Assembly (NCBI RefSeq): GCF_012641185.1
Contig: NZ_JAAXLK010000004.1
Location: forward strand, 79,655-143,654
DNA length: 64,000 nt
Source of the DNA: Levilactobacillus tujiorum
GTDB taxonomy: Bacteria > Bacillota > Bacilli > Lactobacillales > Lactobacillaceae
Direction: 5' to 3'
A model generated the notes under the pieces. It searched no databases, was not told the DNA's origin, and saw only the letters and a list, made by a program, of their open reading frames with translations. The position numbers and the translations under genes were made by a program. Shown piece after piece: positions 63,683 to 64,000 of the stretch (position 1 is the first letter of the stretch; every line of letters begins with the position of its first letter).

Positions 63683-63713
63683 GGCCTAGGATAAGATCCT
63701 AGGTCTTTTTTGC
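63683..63713 (+). terminator. Intrinsic terminator of phoPR
   Basis: GGCCTAGGAT, AAG, ATCCTAGGTC, then T run. Confidence 0.92.
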
Positions 63714-63731
63714 GTTTCCCAGCCGCTAAGA

Positions 63732-63892
63732 GTTGAAAGATAAAATAACTATCCTTATCCCAATGCGGGTAAGAATTCACATGGCTAAACTGGTCGCACT
63801 CCGGCTGACAGGGATTCCACCTGGTGTGGGGGATGCTTCAGCCTGGAAGGTCACCAGTCTTCTCGCTCGCTTTGAAGCCACGAAAAGTGACG
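63732..63892 (-). repeat. Structured intergenic element, copy G (type II, reverse, cut by an IS)
   Basis: Begins CTAAGAGTTGAAAGATAAA, nearly identical to the right end of copy D, followed by the domain 2 sequence (CGCACTCCGGCTGACAGGGA, then CTTCAGCCTGGAAGG and ACCAGTCTTCTCGCTCGCTT). Homology stops about 63892 where the IS end starts. The remaining part, if any, lies beyond the IS. Confidence 0.85.
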
Positions 63893-64000
63893 TGTACCCC
63901 AAAAGTTGGAACGTTTTATGCTGCTTGTGCTAGCTCAAAGTCACGTGGTGATAAATACCCAAGCTTACCTTGAATCCGATCATTATTATAATAATGAATC
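63893..64000 (-). mobile_element. IS3-family insertion sequence, one end (IS150-like)
   Basis: TGTACCCCAAAAGTTGGAAC is a typical IS150-group terminal repeat. It is followed on the minus strand by the end of an IS3 OrfB transposase. The element runs off the window. Confidence 0.85.
63916..64000 (-). CDS. IS3-family transposase, C-terminal fragment
   Basis: Read leftward, the last 27 codons give IHYYNNDRIQGKLGYLSP and RDFELAQAA before TAA at 63916-63918. The YYNxxRIxxKLxxLSP end is characteristic of IS3-family DDE transposases (OrfB, rve domain). The catalytic part lies beyond the window, so integrity cannot be judged. Confidence 0.85.
   Translation of the reverse strand, partial: IHYYNNDRIQGKLGYLSPRDFELAQAA

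Overview
The window is a low-GC Gram-positive chromosome of the Lactobacillaceae, probably Levilactobacillus-like. This rests on gene order (radA-PIN/TRAM-gltX-cysS-mrnC-rlmB-yacP-sigH-rpmG-secE-nusG-rplKA-rplJL; tadA-SRP RNA-dnaX-ybaB-recR-yaaL-tmk-yaaQ-holB-yabA-rsmI), protein sequences, strong Shine-Dalgarno sites, frequent GTG/TTG starts and an FatA-type thioesterase. I did no database search, so the genus is an inference. Almost all of the window is housekeeping core genome; no prophage, CRISPR array or tRNA was seen.

Layout. 1-7630: DNA repair, two aminoacyl-tRNA synthetases and RNA maturation genes. 8261-12550: sigma factor, secE/nusG and the L11-L1 and L10-L12 operons with RNA leaders. 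12670-19531: a CPBP-like membrane protein, an FMN reductase, an OmpR-type two-component system, a structured leader and mprF. 20136-26029: a LOG hydrolase, a 3-hydroxyacyl-CoA dehydrogenase and the class Ib nrdH-nrdE-nrdF genes behind a pair of NrdR-like boxes. 26229-34929: tadA, SRP RNA, replication clamp-loader genes, tmk, the c-di-AMP receptor gene and rsmI. 35133-43820: tsaB-rimI-tsaD, ABC-F, rex and CIRCE-controlled groESL. 43905-52847: an acetyltransferase, a KimA-type K+ importer, two tandem lrgAB pairs, tagO and a YigZ protein. 53258-63671: comFA/comFC, hpf, secA, prfB with its programmed +1 frameshift, a PDZ membrane protein and phoPR. The right edge cuts into an IS3-type insertion sequence.

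The unexpected content is between the genes. At least seven copies, plus one remnant, of a family of 0.34-0.61 kb structured elements lie at 7640, 19640, 22956, 40051, 47212, 52903 and 63732 (remnant 44934). Several end in short terminal inverted repeats related to CTAAAGGTTGAAA. The full-length copies contain two related multi-hairpin domains in inverted orientation, and their helices are conserved by compensatory base changes on both arms. One copy (52903-53239) has lost both hairpin lobes by clean deletions between short direct repeats; one sits between nrdE and nrdF; one is interrupted by the IS. I do not recognise this family. It behaves like a MITE whose folded structure, as RNA or single-stranded DNA, is under selection, and it is the strongest candidate here for an undescribed system.
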